Positions 19,123 to 28,193 of a DNA stretch of 49,071 nt are shown here, piece after piece. Position numbers and translations under genes: made by a program. The notes beneath the pieces were generated by a model. The model was not told where the DNA came from. It made no database searches and was given only the letters and a program-made list of their open reading frames with translations. Where the stretch lies: NCBI GenBank assembly GCA_026388125.1, contig JAPLKJ010000219.1:1-49071 (forward strand), written 5' to 3'. This stretch comes from Elusimicrobiota bacterium. Its GTDB lineage: Bacteria; Elusimicrobiota; Elusimicrobia; Elusimicrobiales; UBA9959. Within the stretch, counting starts at the first letter, position 1. Each line of letters begins with the position of its first letter.

Positions 19123-20955
19123 CTATTTATAGAATTTCTTGGCTTCCCTCTGGAACCCCATTATCAGCGGCGTGAACGCCGCCGCCGCGCGCCCCGGCTG
19201 CTGCCGGTATTCGCCGTCGAAAACCTTTACGCCGCCTTTGTACGCCTCCAGCGGCATCTCCAGCGTGGCGGTGGCCGTTATTATGCCGGCGCTGTCCCAC
19301 GACGAGGAAGGCAGGAAGGTCCGCTCTTCGCGCGCCAGCAGGCTGCGCCCGCTGGAGTAATCCTGGGCCGCGTTCTTCACGCCGGCCAGCGGCAGCAGCG
19401 TTGGGACGATATCCAGGTGGCTGGTAAGGATGCTCACGCGTTCGGCGGCCCGGCCCGGCACGTACAGCACCAGCGGCACGCGTATCTCCTCGGGGCTGTA
19501 GCCCTGGTTATGCCCGTAGCGCCCCCGCTCCAGGAAAGCCTCGCCATGGTCGCCCAGCACCAGCACCACCGTATCCTTAAGCCCGCCGGAGGCCTGCAGC
19601 GCCTTCATTATGCGCCCGACGAGGTGGTCGTCGAAGCCTACGGAATTCCTGTATTTGTTCTTCAGCCCGCCCACGTTGCTTTTGTTCAGCAGCAGCTGGC
19701 TCATCCCGTACGAGGGCTTGAACTTTTCGAAGCCGGGCAGGTAATCGTAATTGCCGTGCGAGGCGTCGTAGAAGATGAAGCCGAAATAAGGTTTTTTCGC
19801 GTCGCGCTTCTTCAGGTAGGAGATGAACTTCTCCGAGATGTCCTGGTCGCGCTCCGCGCCGTCCGCGCCGGCCGGCTCGTCGTAAATTCCGGCGCGCGGC
19901 ACGTCCACGAAGCAGGTCTTGTTGAACTCGGGGAAGCTGAGCTTGGCGCTGGCCAGGACCCGCAGGTCGTAGCCCTGCTTTTTCAGCACGTCCACCAGCA
20001 GCGGGCCGCGCCGCTCGCCCAGCATGGGGAACCAGTAGTTGCCGTAGATGCCGTACAGCATGGTAAAGATCCCGAACCGGGTGCAGTTGCCGCCGCTGTA
20101 ATGGTTCTCGAACACCGCGGAGCGCTTGCCCAGCGCCCAGGTTTCAGGCATCACTTCGGGCGTGAGCATATCGGAGCGCAGCGAGTCCACTATTATAAAA
20201 AGGAAGTTCAGCGGCCTGGCCGGCGGCTCCGTGCGCAGCGGCGCGCGCGGGTAGGCCAGCCCGGAATACCGCAGGTCCACGCCGCCCTTCACCTCGTTGT
20301 CCAGTTTCACGCCCAGGTATTTGCTGGCGAAGGTGCGGATGCGCAGCGGCTGGTAAAGCGGGAACAGCTGCGCGTTGCGGGTAATGTAGACCGAATCGTA
20401 AAGCGTGCCCCAGGCGAACAGCCCCTTGTCGGCCGCCACGAACAGCAGCAGCACTACCGCCAGCGCCTTGGCCTGCCGGGGCTTCCATTTCTGCGCCAGC
20501 ACCGCGGACTTGCGCCAGAAATACCACTGCGCCGCGCCCATGGCCGCTATTATCGCCGCAAAAAGCAGCTTCGTCCCCGGGCCCTGGCCCAGGGTGGCCA
20601 TCCCGCCCGGCGTGAGGATCAGGTTCAGCACCATGGAATTCTGGTGGAATTTAAAGATCTTGTAGATGGCCACGTCGACCACCAGCACGGTCTGAAAAGA
20701 CGCCAGCACGGCGGCCAGCGCGCCGCGGCCCGCCGGGAAAAGAAAAAGCAGCGCGGCCGGCACCGCCAGCACAACATACAGCATTACGGTGTTCGAAACC
20801 AGCGCGGCCACGGTATAAACCGTTTCCAGCGGCTGCCCGCCGGTGAAGAAAAGCAGGAAAGCGCAGACGGCCAGAGAAAGGCCGAAGTTAAGCCACAGGA
20901 ACGCCGCGAAACGTTTAAAGTCAGGTTTTAATATAGCCATAAGCGATAGCGCCAA
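19123..20955 (-). CDS. Membrane sulfatase/phosphoethanolamine-transferase-fold protein, YejM/LTA-synthase-like
   Basis: 5 TM N-terminus, then NFLFIIVDSLRSDMLTPEVMP, NHYSGGNCTRFGIFTMLYG, VLVLGDHGEAFLERGRYGHNQGY. Confidence 0.82.
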   Translation of the reverse strand: MALSLMAILKPDFKRFAAFLWLNFGLSLAVCAFLLFFTGGQPLETVYTVAALVSNTVMLYVVLAVPAALLFLFPAGRGALAAVLASFQTVLVVDVAIYKIFKFHQNSMVLNLILTPGGMATLGQGPGTKLLFAAIIAAMGAAQWYFWRKSAVLAQKWKPRQAKALAVVLLLFVAADKGLFAWGTLYDSVYITRNAQLFPLYQPLRIRTFASKYLGVKLDNEVKGGVDLRYSGLAYPRAPLRTEPPARPLNFLFIIVDSLRSDMLTPEVMPETWALGKRSAVFENHYSGGNCTRFGIFTMLYGIYGNYWFPMLGERRGPLLVDVLKKQGYDLRVLASAKLSFPEFNKTCFVDVPRAGIYDEPAGADGAERDQDISEKFISYLKKRDAKKPYFGFIFYDASHGNYDYLPGFEKFKPSYGMSQLLLNKSNVGGLKNKYRNSVGFDDHLVGRIMKALQASGGLKDTVVLVLGDHGEAFLERGRYGHNQGYSPEEIRVPLVLYVPGRAAERVSILTSHLDIVPTLLPLAGVKNAAQDYSSGRSLLAREERTFLPSSSWDSAGIITATATLEMPLEAYKGGVKVFDGEYRQQPGRAAAAFTPLIMGFQREAKKFYK

Positions 20956-21019
20956 AGTGATATAATGATTTTACTTATTTTAGACCTTTGCGGCCGAGCC
21001 AGGACCGCGCTTTACCTTT

Positions 21020-22042
21020 ATGGACATTAAAAAACTTGCTGTTTTCATGAAAGAGAACGGCGCCCCCGCTTTCCGCATAAAGCAGGCGCGCGACGCCGTG
21101 TACAAGAATTTCGCCGCCTCCTGGGACGAAGTGCCGGTGCTGCCCGCCCCCCTCAGGGAGGCCCTGCACCGCAGCCTCCGCATCCATTCCGTGGACAACC
21201 TGGAAACCCTGGTCTCAAAAAAAGGCGACGCGGTGAAGTTCTGCTTCGGCCTGAAGGACGGCCATAAGATAGAGACCGTGCTGCTCAACCTCATGCCCGA
21301 GAAATGGAGCCTCTGCATCTCCACGCAGGTAGGCTGCCCGGTGCGCTGCCCCTTCTGCGCCACCGGCCGCAAAGGACTGAAGCGCAACCTTTCGCCGGAA
21401 GAGATCACCGACCAGTTCCTGGCCGCGGCCTCTTACCTTAAAAAGACCCGCCAGCAGAAGATCACGAACGTGATCTTCATGGGCATGGGCGAGCCGTTCC
21501 TGAACTACGAGTCGGTGGCCGAGGCAATAAAGGCCATCTCCGACCCAGACCGCATAGGGCTGGGCCACCGGCACATCTCGGTGTCCACCGCCGGCCACGT
21601 GCCCGGCATACGCCGCTACGCCAAGGATTTTCCGCAGTGCAACCTGGCCATCTCGCTGCACGCCGTTGAGGACGCGCTGCGCACCAGCCTGGTGCCGCTC
21701 AACAGCACCTACCCGCTCGGCCAGCTTACCAAGGCGCTGACCGATTATATCTTCTCCACCAAGCGCCGCGTGTTCGTGGAATACGTGATGCTGGAAGGCA
21801 TAAACAGCAGCCGCAGCCAGGCGGCCAGGCTCAACTCCTGGCTGCGCACGGTGGCCGCACCCAAGTATTTCGTGGTGAACCTGATCCCCTACAACCGCAC
21901 CGGCTCCCTTTACCGGGCGCCCGCCCGCGAAAGGGTTAAGGTGTTCGCCGACCTGCTGACGGAGATGGGCATAGAAGTGACCACCCGCAAAAGCATGGGT
22001 TCGGACATAGCCGGCGCCTGCGGCCAGCTGGCCGGCGAGTAA
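21020..22042 (+). CDS. rlmN: 23S rRNA (adenine2503-C2)-methyltransferase
   Basis: Radical SAM CPVRCPFCATGRKGLKRNL, GMGEPFLNY, RKSMGSDIAGACGQL. Confidence 0.95.
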   Translation: MDIKKLAVFMKENGAPAFRIKQARDAVYKNFAASWDEVPVLPAPLREALHRSLRIHSVDNLETLVSKKGDAVKFCFGLKDGHKIETVLLNLMPEKWSLCISTQVGCPVRCPFCATGRKGLKRNLSPEEITDQFLAAASYLKKTRQQKITNVIFMGMGEPFLNYESVAEAIKAISDPDRIGLGHRHISVSTAGHVPGIRRYAKDFPQCNLAISLHAVEDALRTSLVPLNSTYPLGQLTKALTDYIFSTKRRVFVEYVMLEGINSSRSQAARLNSWLRTVAAPKYFVVNLIPYNRTGSLYRAPARERVKVFADLLTEMGIEVTTRKSMGSDIAGACGQLAGE

Positions 22043-22048
22043 GGGCAG

Positions 22049-22132
22049 AGGGGACGTATTTGACTTTTTGACTATTTATCAACAGCGCATGAGCAACTGC
22101 CGCGAATAGTCAAAAAGTCAAATACGTCCCCT
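22049..22132. repeat. Long inverted-repeat element (REP/MITE-like), 28-bp perfect arms
   Basis: AGGGGACGTATTTGACTTTTTGACTATT (22049-22076), 28-nt loop, exact reverse complement at 22105-22132. Confidence 0.9.
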
Positions 22133-22197
22133 GGCAATAATTATATAATAACTGTGTATTACGCTGTTTATTCGCTGGTCCTTTCCGGAGGTACACC

Positions 22198-23658
22198 ATG
22201 TGCGGCATAGCTGGCGTGTTCGAAGCCGAGGGGGCCACAGGCCTCATCGCGTCCATACTTTTCGCCATCCAGCACCGCGGCCAGGAAAGCTGCGGCGCCG
22301 CCGCAAAAGATACCTCGGGACGCATCCTGCTGCACAAGGGCATGGGCCTGGTGAAGCAGGTGCTGGATTCGGACGTGCAGGCGCGCCTGCCCGGCAGGTC
22401 CGCCATCGGCCACGTTCGCTACCCCACCGCCGGCAGGAGCGACGTACTTAACTCACAGCCCCATGTAATAGAACTGGCCCAAGGCCCCATAATGGCCATA
22501 GCCTCCAACGGCGACCTCATCAACTACGGCGAACTGCGCGCGCGGCTGGAGCGGGACGGCGTGGTGTTCAAGAGCGACAACGACGCCGAGCTGATAGGCC
22601 GCATGATAGCCATGTACCATGTGAAGGAAAGGCTGGAGATAGAGGACGCCATCGCCCGCGTGCAGCGCGAGCTGAAAGGCGCCTTCTCCACCGTACTTAT
22701 GTTCCGCGACCGCCTTTACGCTTTCCGCGACCCCCACGGCTTCCGCCCCTTCGTGATAGGCCACCTGAGCTACACCGGCGCCGGCGAGCCGCCCAGCGAG
22801 GGCACGGTGTTCGCTTCCGAGGACTGCGGTTTCGGAATTATTGGCGCGCGCCGCCTGCGCGAAGTGAAGCCCGGCGAGATCCTGCGCCTGGAGAAAGGCC
22901 GCCCGGTAATATCCGTGGCCCGCGCGCCGCTGCAGCTGCGGCATTGCGTGTTCGAACTTATCTATTTCTCGCGCCCCGACAGCATAGTCTTCGAAGAGCC
23001 GGTCTGGCAGGCCCGCCAGCGCATCGGCGCCTGCATAGCGGCCAAGGACGCGGCGCTGCCCAACGGGGACGACCTGGTGGCCATGCCGGTGCCGGATTCC
23101 TCCAACTTCATAGCGCTGGGCTACGCCAAGGCCAAAGGCGCCGAGTTCGGCATGGGCCTGCTGCGCAACCATTACGTGGGCCGCACTTTCATAAAGCCCA
23201 CGCAGGCCAGCCGCGACGAGGGCGTGAAGCAGAAGTTCAACCCGCTGCCCGGCTATTTCCCGGGCAAGCGCGTGGTGCTGATAGACGATTCCGTGGTGCG
23301 CGGCACCAGCCTGCGCAAGCTGGTATCCATGCTGCGCCGGGCCGGCGCCAAAGAAGTGCACGTGCGCATAGGCTCGCCCAAGGTGATAGGCCGCTGCTTC
23401 TACGGCATAGACACCCCCACCGCCGGGGAACTGATAGCCAACCGCATGTCCGAGAAAGAGATTCGCGCCTACTTGGGCGCGGACAGCATACGCTGGCTGG
23501 AAACGGCCGATTTCGAAGACCTGCTGCCCGGCCGGCGGCAGGACTTCTGCACCGCCTGCTTCGACTTAGACTATATCTACCCGCCGGAAGACTTCGCCGC
23601 CAAGGCCAACATTCCGGCGGCGCGGCAGGCGCCCGCGCCGGCCGCCTGCGTCTCCTGA
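22198..23658 (+). CDS. purF: Amidophosphoribosyltransferase
   Basis: MCGIAGVF nucleophile Cys, VLIDDSVVRGTSLRKLV PRPP loop, HVRIGSPKVIGRCFYGIDTPT. Confidence 0.95.
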   Translation: MCGIAGVFEAEGATGLIASILFAIQHRGQESCGAAAKDTSGRILLHKGMGLVKQVLDSDVQARLPGRSAIGHVRYPTAGRSDVLNSQPHVIELAQGPIMAIASNGDLINYGELRARLERDGVVFKSDNDAELIGRMIAMYHVKERLEIEDAIARVQRELKGAFSTVLMFRDRLYAFRDPHGFRPFVIGHLSYTGAGEPPSEGTVFASEDCGFGIIGARRLREVKPGEILRLEKGRPVISVARAPLQLRHCVFELIYFSRPDSIVFEEPVWQARQRIGACIAAKDAALPNGDDLVAMPVPDSSNFIALGYAKAKGAEFGMGLLRNHYVGRTFIKPTQASRDEGVKQKFNPLPGYFPGKRVVLIDDSVVRGTSLRKLVSMLRRAGAKEVHVRIGSPKVIGRCFYGIDTPTAGELIANRMSEKEIRAYLGADSIRWLETADFEDLLPGRRQDFCTACFDLDYIYPPEDFAAKANIPAARQAPAPAACVS

Positions 23659-23676
23659 CCGCCAGCCCGCAAAAAA

Positions 23677-23699
23677 GCCCCGGCGGACCGGGGCTTTTT
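23677..23699. terminator. Bidirectional-looking rho-independent terminator
   Basis: AAAAAA-GCCCCGG-CGGA-CCGGGGC-TTTTT between convergent purF and thiolase genes. Confidence 0.88.
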
Positions 23700-23718
23700 C
23701 ATTTGCTGCTTTAGCGGC

Positions 23719-24897
23719 TCAGCGCTCCACGCACATTGCTATGCCCATGCCGCCGCCTATGCACAGCGTGGCCAGGCCTTTCCTGGCGTTCCTGCGGCGC
23801 ATTTCGTGCAGCAGCGTAACCAGTATGCGCGCGCCCGAGGCGCCCACCGGGTGCCCCAGCGCTATGGCGCCGCCGTTCACGTTCACTATATCCATGTTGA
23901 AGCCCAGCTCCTTGGCCACCGCCAGCGCCTGCGCGGCGAAAGCCTCGTTGCCTTCAATAAGCTCCACGTCCTTAAGCTGCCAGCCGGCGCGCTTCAGCGC
24001 CAGCCGCACCGCTTCCGCCGGGCCGATGCCCATTATGGAGGGGTCAACACCGGCCCAGCCGTAGGACGCTATGCGCGCCATGGGTTTCAGGTTATATTCT
24101 TTCAAAGCCTCTTCCGAAACGGCCAGCACGGCGGCAGCGCCGTCGTTGATGCCGGAGGAGTTGGCCGCCGTAACGGTGACGTCCTTCTTGAAGGCGGGGC
24201 GCAGCTTCGCAAGACCCTCGGCGGTAACGCCGGCCCGGGGGAACTCGTCCTTGTCGAACGCCAGGGGGTCGCCCTTGCGCTGCGGTATCATTACCGGCAC
24301 TATCTCGTCCCCGAAGCGACCGGCCTTCATGGCCTGCTCGGCCCTGTTCTGGGAAAGGGCAGCGAAAGCGTCCTGCTGCTCGCGCGTAATGTTGTATTTC
24401 GCCGCCAGGTTCTCGGCCGTTATGCCCATGTGGCAGTTGTTAAAAACGTCCCAGAGCCCGTCGTTGATCATCGAGTCGATCAGCTCGCCGTTGCCCATCT
24501 TGTAGCCGGCGCGCGCTTTCTTCAGCAGGTACGGCGCGTTGGTCATGCTCTCGGTGCCGCCCGCTATTATCAGGCCGGCGTCGCCGCACTTTATCTGCTG
24601 CGCGGCCATGGCTACGGCGCGCAGGCCGGAGCCGCATACCATGTTTATGGTCAGCGCGGTCTTTTCCTTGGGGATGCCGGCGCCCATTTGCACCTGCCGC
24701 GCTATGTTCTGCCCCTGGCCGGCCTGGTAAATGTTGCCCAGCAGCACTTCATCGATATTTTCGGCCGCCGCGCCGGTACGCGCCAGCAGCGCCTTCACCA
24801 CCGTCTTGCCGAGTTCCACAGAGCTGACCTCAGCCAGCCCGCCCGAGAAATTACCTATGGCAGTCCTTACACCTTCCGCAATAAATACTTCTTTCAT
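23719..24897 (-). CDS. Acetyl-CoA C-acetyltransferase (second thiolase)
   Basis: [56 protein letters not shown]. Confidence 0.93.
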   Translation of the reverse strand: MKEVFIAEGVRTAIGNFSGGLAEVSSVELGKTVVKALLARTGAAAENIDEVLLGNIYQAGQGQNIARQVQMGAGIPKEKTALTINMVCGSGLRAVAMAAQQIKCGDAGLIIAGGTESMTNAPYLLKKARAGYKMGNGELIDSMINDGLWDVFNNCHMGITAENLAAKYNITREQQDAFAALSQNRAEQAMKAGRFGDEIVPVMIPQRKGDPLAFDKDEFPRAGVTAEGLAKLRPAFKKDVTVTAANSSGINDGAAAVLAVSEEALKEYNLKPMARIASYGWAGVDPSIMGIGPAEAVRLALKRAGWQLKDVELIEGNEAFAAQALAVAKELGFNMDIVNVNGGAIALGHPVGASGARILVTLLHEMRRRNARKGLATLCIGGGMGIAMCVER

Positions 24898-24908
24898 TAC
24901 GAGCCTCC

Positions 24909-25589
24909 TTATACGGCGCTTTTCGGTGCGGCAGCGCGCTTATGCCTGAGATACTCCACCAGCGCGGGCAGAATTGAAATAAAAACGATGGCCATGATGA
25001 CGGCCGTAAAATTGGCCCTGACCACCGGGATGTTCCCGAAGAAATAGCCGGTAGATAGCAGGATGGTCACCCAGGTAAAGCCGCCAACCACGTTGAACAT
25101 GAGGAATTTGGGATACGTCATGGCGCCCACGCCGGCCACGAACGGCGCGAACGTGCGCACTATGGGCACGTACTTGCACAGGATGATGGCCTTGCCGCCA
25201 TACTTTTCGTAGAAGTTATGCGTCTTCTGCAGGTATTCTTTTTTAAAGATGCGCGAATTCTCGTAGTGGAAGACCTTGGGGCCGATATAATTGCCCACGC
25301 CGTAATTCACGTTGTCGCCCAGGATGGCGGCAAAGACCAGCAGCGGCCAGATCTTGTGTATGTCCAGGTAGCCCAGGGCCGCGAACGTGCCCACCGCGAA
25401 CAGCAGCGAATCCCCCGGCAGAATGGGCGTTACCACCAGCCCCGTTTCGCAGAAGATGATGAGGAACAGGATAAGGTAGGTCCACGCCCCGTAATTCTGT
25501 ATTACGAGGCCGAGGTATTTGTCGAGATGGATGAAAATATTGAATGCGTAAAGAAGGAAGTTCGCCGCGTGGGCAAGGAGTTCTGTCAT
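24909..25589 (-). CDS. DedA family (VTT domain) membrane protein
   Basis: [56 protein letters not shown]. Confidence 0.92.
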   Translation of the reverse strand: MTELLAHAANFLLYAFNIFIHLDKYLGLVIQNYGAWTYLILFLIIFCETGLVVTPILPGDSLLFAVGTFAALGYLDIHKIWPLLVFAAILGDNVNYGVGNYIGPKVFHYENSRIFKKEYLQKTHNFYEKYGGKAIILCKYVPIVRTFAPFVAGVGAMTYPKFLMFNVVGGFTWVTILLSTGYFFGNIPVVRANFTAVIMAIVFISILPALVEYLRHKRAAAPKSAV

Positions 25590-25615
25590 TTACGCATTAC
25601 CGCGGAGGAAAAATC

Positions 25616-25690
25616 TGGTGGGTGATACAGGATTTGAACCTGTGACATCTGTCGTGTGAGGACAGCGCTCTACCGCTGAGCTAATCACCC
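25616..25690 (-). tRNA. tRNA-Val(CAC), CCA encoded
   Basis: Reverse strand GGGTGATTAGCTCAGCGGTAGAGCGCTGTCCTCACACGACAGATGTCACAGGTTCAAATCCTGTATCACCCACCA; 7-bp acceptor stem, anticodon loop CTCACAC. Confidence 0.95.
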
Positions 25691-25747
25691 TTTGAATATA
25701 TATTTTACAATAGTTTTTTGTGTTTTGCAGTTTTAATTTTGAACCCC

Positions 25748-25771
25748 TGGTGTCCAATTTGGTGTCCAATT
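25748..25771. repeat. Tandem perfect 12-bp direct repeat TGGTGTCCAATT x2
   Basis: TGGTGTCCAATT at 25748-25759 and 25760-25771, between tRNA-Val and integrase. Confidence 0.9.
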
Positions 25772-25778
25772 CCCAAAA

Positions 25779-25808
25779 TACAAGTAGAACCAAGTAGAAC
25801 GAAATAGC
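25779..25808 (-). repeat. Inverted copy of the 30-bp integrase-associated repeat
   Basis: Reverse complement GCTATTTCGT TCTACTTGGT TCTACTTGTA; 25/30 identical to the repeat at 26961-26990. Confidence 0.8.
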
Positions 25809-25825
25809 GATAAAAGGCACCGGAG

Positions 25826-26932
25826 CTATGGCTGGCATGATAGTTGACCACTATGCGTTGCCGGGGCCGCCGGCGCGCCCAGAACAGGCATCCCCGATTC
25901 GAACGCGGCCATGGCGGCGTTAATATGCGCCTTCGACAGGTGGGCATAGCGTTGCGTCATCTGCGGCGACGCGTGGCCCAACAGTTTTTGCAGGGCGTAC
26001 AGGTCCGCCGTCCTCATATAGAAGTGGCTGGCAAAAGTATGTCGAATATCATGAAACCGGAAATACGCAATGCCGGACTCCGCCTTCAACCGGTCGAACA
26101 GACGCCTGAACGTTATATGCGCTATTTCGAAAACTTTCCCCTCCGGTTTCGGCCTAGTACCTAACATTACTTCCTTCAGGCGCGGCGTGATAGGCACCTC
26201 GCGCGGCTTGCCGGACTTCGATATAAGAATGTAGATGGTGCCATGCTCAAGGTCGACGTTCTTCCAATCCAGCCTTAATATCTCGCCTTGCCGCATGCCC
26301 GTAAAGAGCGCGCAGACGACAACAGGATATAGCTTGCTGTACTCCGGCCCCTGGCACACGAGTAGTAGCCGGTCCATCTCGGCGGAACTTAGGTAACGGA
26401 GCCGGGAGGCGTTATCGGGCTGCTTCTTAATGCGCTTGGCAGGATTTTCCTTCTGAAAGTCGCCCCACTCAATGGCGCGGTTGTAGATGGCCTTTATCAA
26501 TGCCAGGTACCGGTTCGCGGTCGACGGCGTGGTCGAGACCGCTTTCTTGTTGTACCATTCCTGCCATTCTTTCGTCGTTATTTCGTCGGCCCGCCGATGG
26601 CCGAATTCGGGAATCAGGGTACCGGTTCGGTAGCTCCATGAACTATCCCTGTTGAAGCCGACAAGCCGGTAGTAGTTATCCGCCAGTTCTTTAAAAGTGC
26701 AACGCTTAACGGCGGCGATATATTTATTTTCATAAACCTCGCCCTGCACCTTAACTAGTGACCGCTTAGCCAACTTGCGCATTTCTGCGGTATCAGGCCC
26801 GATCTTCTCACGGTGGCGCTTGCCGGCCTGATCATTAAAGACTATCCATACTTCCGCCAATTTATCCGCCCGTTTTCGTATCCAGATTCCGTTTGCCATA
26901 AGTTCCTTTTCTCCTTGGACAATAGCGGACAT
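25826..26932 (-). CDS. int: Tyrosine recombinase/integrase
   Basis: ALFTGMRQGEILRLDWKNVDLE...FRFHDIRHTFASHFYMRTADLYALQKLLGHASPQMTQRYAHLS (R..HxxR..Y). True start may be MANGIWIRKR. Confidence 0.93.
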   Translation of the reverse strand: MSAIVQGEKELMANGIWIRKRADKLAEVWIVFNDQAGKRHREKIGPDTAEMRKLAKRSLVKVQGEVYENKYIAAVKRCTFKELADNYYRLVGFNRDSSWSYRTGTLIPEFGHRRADEITTKEWQEWYNKKAVSTTPSTANRYLALIKAIYNRAIEWGDFQKENPAKRIKKQPDNASRLRYLSSAEMDRLLLVCQGPEYSKLYPVVVCALFTGMRQGEILRLDWKNVDLEHGTIYILISKSGKPREVPITPRLKEVMLGTRPKPEGKVFEIAHITFRRLFDRLKAESGIAYFRFHDIRHTFASHFYMRTADLYALQKLLGHASPQMTQRYAHLSKAHINAAMAAFESGMPVLGAPAAPATHSGQLSCQP

Positions 26933-26960
26933 TTACGTCGTCCGTCAAGTCCTGTTTCGC

Positions 26961-27094
26961 TCTATTTCGTGCTACTTGGTTCTATTTGGTTTTGAATCAA
27001 ATCTACCCTGTTTTGACTTTGCTGTACTTTGTTGTATTTGGTTACGACCCCGCTTCCATGCAGTTCGACTTTGTTGTATTTTGTTGTGTTTGGT
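26961..27094 (+). repeat. Three degenerate 30-bp repeats at exact 52-bp period, each of three 10-bp units
   Basis: 26961-26990 TCTATTTCGT GCTACTTGGT TCTATTTGGT; 27013-27042 TTGACTTTGC TGTACTTTGT TGTATTTGGT; 27065-27094 TCGACTTTGT TGTATTTTGT TGTGTTTGGT; both spacers 22 nt. Confidence 0.82.
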
Positions 27095-28073
27095 TCAGGA
27101 GCCATTCATCTATCGTGCTTTTCCGGAACCGGTTCAGCCGCCCCAACTTTATAACGGGTATCTTCCCCTCGCTTACCTTCGTGTATATGGTGGCAATAGC
27201 CCAGCCCAGGTACGCGGAAAGCCCCGGCACATCCATCAAGGGGTCATTTTGAACGGGGACCGGCACGGATACTGGGGTGGCCACAGGCGCGGCGGCTGCG
27301 TTAATCGGCCCGGAATCGGGGCATAGCCGCGCTTTCGCCGCGTTTACGTAGTCCGCATTCAGATCGTAGCCCACAAAGCGCCGGCCGTGCTTCTGCGCCG
27401 CCAGGAGCGTGGTGCCAGAGCCGCAGAAGGGGTCAAGAACAACATCGCCGGGCTTACTGCCGTACAGAACGAACCGCTCTGCCACGGCGTCCGGCATCTT
27501 GGCGGGGTGGATCTCTTTCTGGTCCTGGGATTTAGGGTGAATAAAATAGTTGCCCGGGTCTTTGCCAAGTTCGTTATATTTATAGGTCCGGTTATCTTTG
27601 CCCGCCCATTCGCTCGGCTCGCGGATAGCGTCCTTATAAACAATAAAATCTTTTGATTTCGCGAAGTGCCAGATAAACTCAACAGAGTTCTTCAGCACGT
27701 TCCGGGCGGGCAGGGGATTGGCGTTGGGCTTCACCCAGGTATGCGTCTGCACGTGCAGCAGACCAAGCTCTTCTACTGCCATCTTCACGATCAGGTATTC
27801 CGTGGGCGAGGTCAGCCCGTCGATTATCTGCGCCTGAAAGTTCAGGAACAGGTTTCCGCCTGGCTTCAATACGCGCTTACATTCAGCCAGTACGGCTTTC
27901 AGCTTAGTTACATATTCCAGCCCCTGGTAATTCCCAAGATCCTCCGGGTCATCAGAATAATGCCGCATGGTCTCGTAAGGGGGCGAGGTAAGAATAAGGT
28001 CCACCGACAGCGGCTCCAGTTCCGCCATCCGCGCGGACGAGCTGCAGTACACCGCATCAAAAAAGTCTTTCAT
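27042..28073 (-). CDS. Beta-class DNA methyltransferase (SPPY) fused to C-terminal excisionase-type HTH (HTH_17-like)
   Basis: LILTSPPYETMRHY (motif IV) precedes GDVVLDPFCGSGTTLLAAQKHGRRFVGYDLN (motif I); C-terminus MDVPGLSAYLGWAIATIYTKVSEGKIPVIKLGRLNRFRKSTIDEWL. Confidence 0.88.
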   Translation of the reverse strand: MKDFFDAVYCSSSARMAELEPLSVDLILTSPPYETMRHYSDDPEDLGNYQGLEYVTKLKAVLAECKRVLKPGGNLFLNFQAQIIDGLTSPTEYLIVKMAVEELGLLHVQTHTWVKPNANPLPARNVLKNSVEFIWHFAKSKDFIVYKDAIREPSEWAGKDNRTYKYNELGKDPGNYFIHPKSQDQKEIHPAKMPDAVAERFVLYGSKPGDVVLDPFCGSGTTLLAAQKHGRRFVGYDLNADYVNAAKARLCPDSGPINAAAAPVATPVSVPVPVQNDPLMDVPGLSAYLGWAIATIYTKVSEGKIPVIKLGRLNRFRKSTIDEWLLNQTQQNTTKSNCMEAGS

Positions 28074-28086
28074 GGCACACTCCTAA

Positions 28087-28113
28087 AAAATATTAACCTT
28101 ACCTCAATATTTT
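28087..28113. promoter_or_regulatory. 8-bp inverted repeat just upstream of methyltransferase start
   Basis: AAAATATT-11 nt-AATATTTT, 14-40 nt upstream of the start codon at 28073. Confidence 0.4.
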
Positions 28114-28136
28114 AGGCCAGGCCATGAATAAGCGCC

Positions 28137-28181
28137 CGGATACAGTTCCGCGAACCGTATCCGAGTCCCGTCTGAAACGGG
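28137..28181. other. Two adjacent GC hairpins
   Basis: CGGATAC-A-GTTC-CGC-GAAC-C-GTATCCG followed by CCCGT-CTGAA-ACGGG; between the 28194-29480 gene stop and the MTase promoter. Confidence 0.6.
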
Positions 28182-28193
28182 CATTTGGGGTTG

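Noticed and set aside
26961-27094. CRISPR-like 30-bp repeats with 22-nt spacers
   Set aside because: Repeats are degenerate, only three, partly inside a coding sequence, have an inverted copy across int, and no cas genes are present; better explained as protein-binding iterons.
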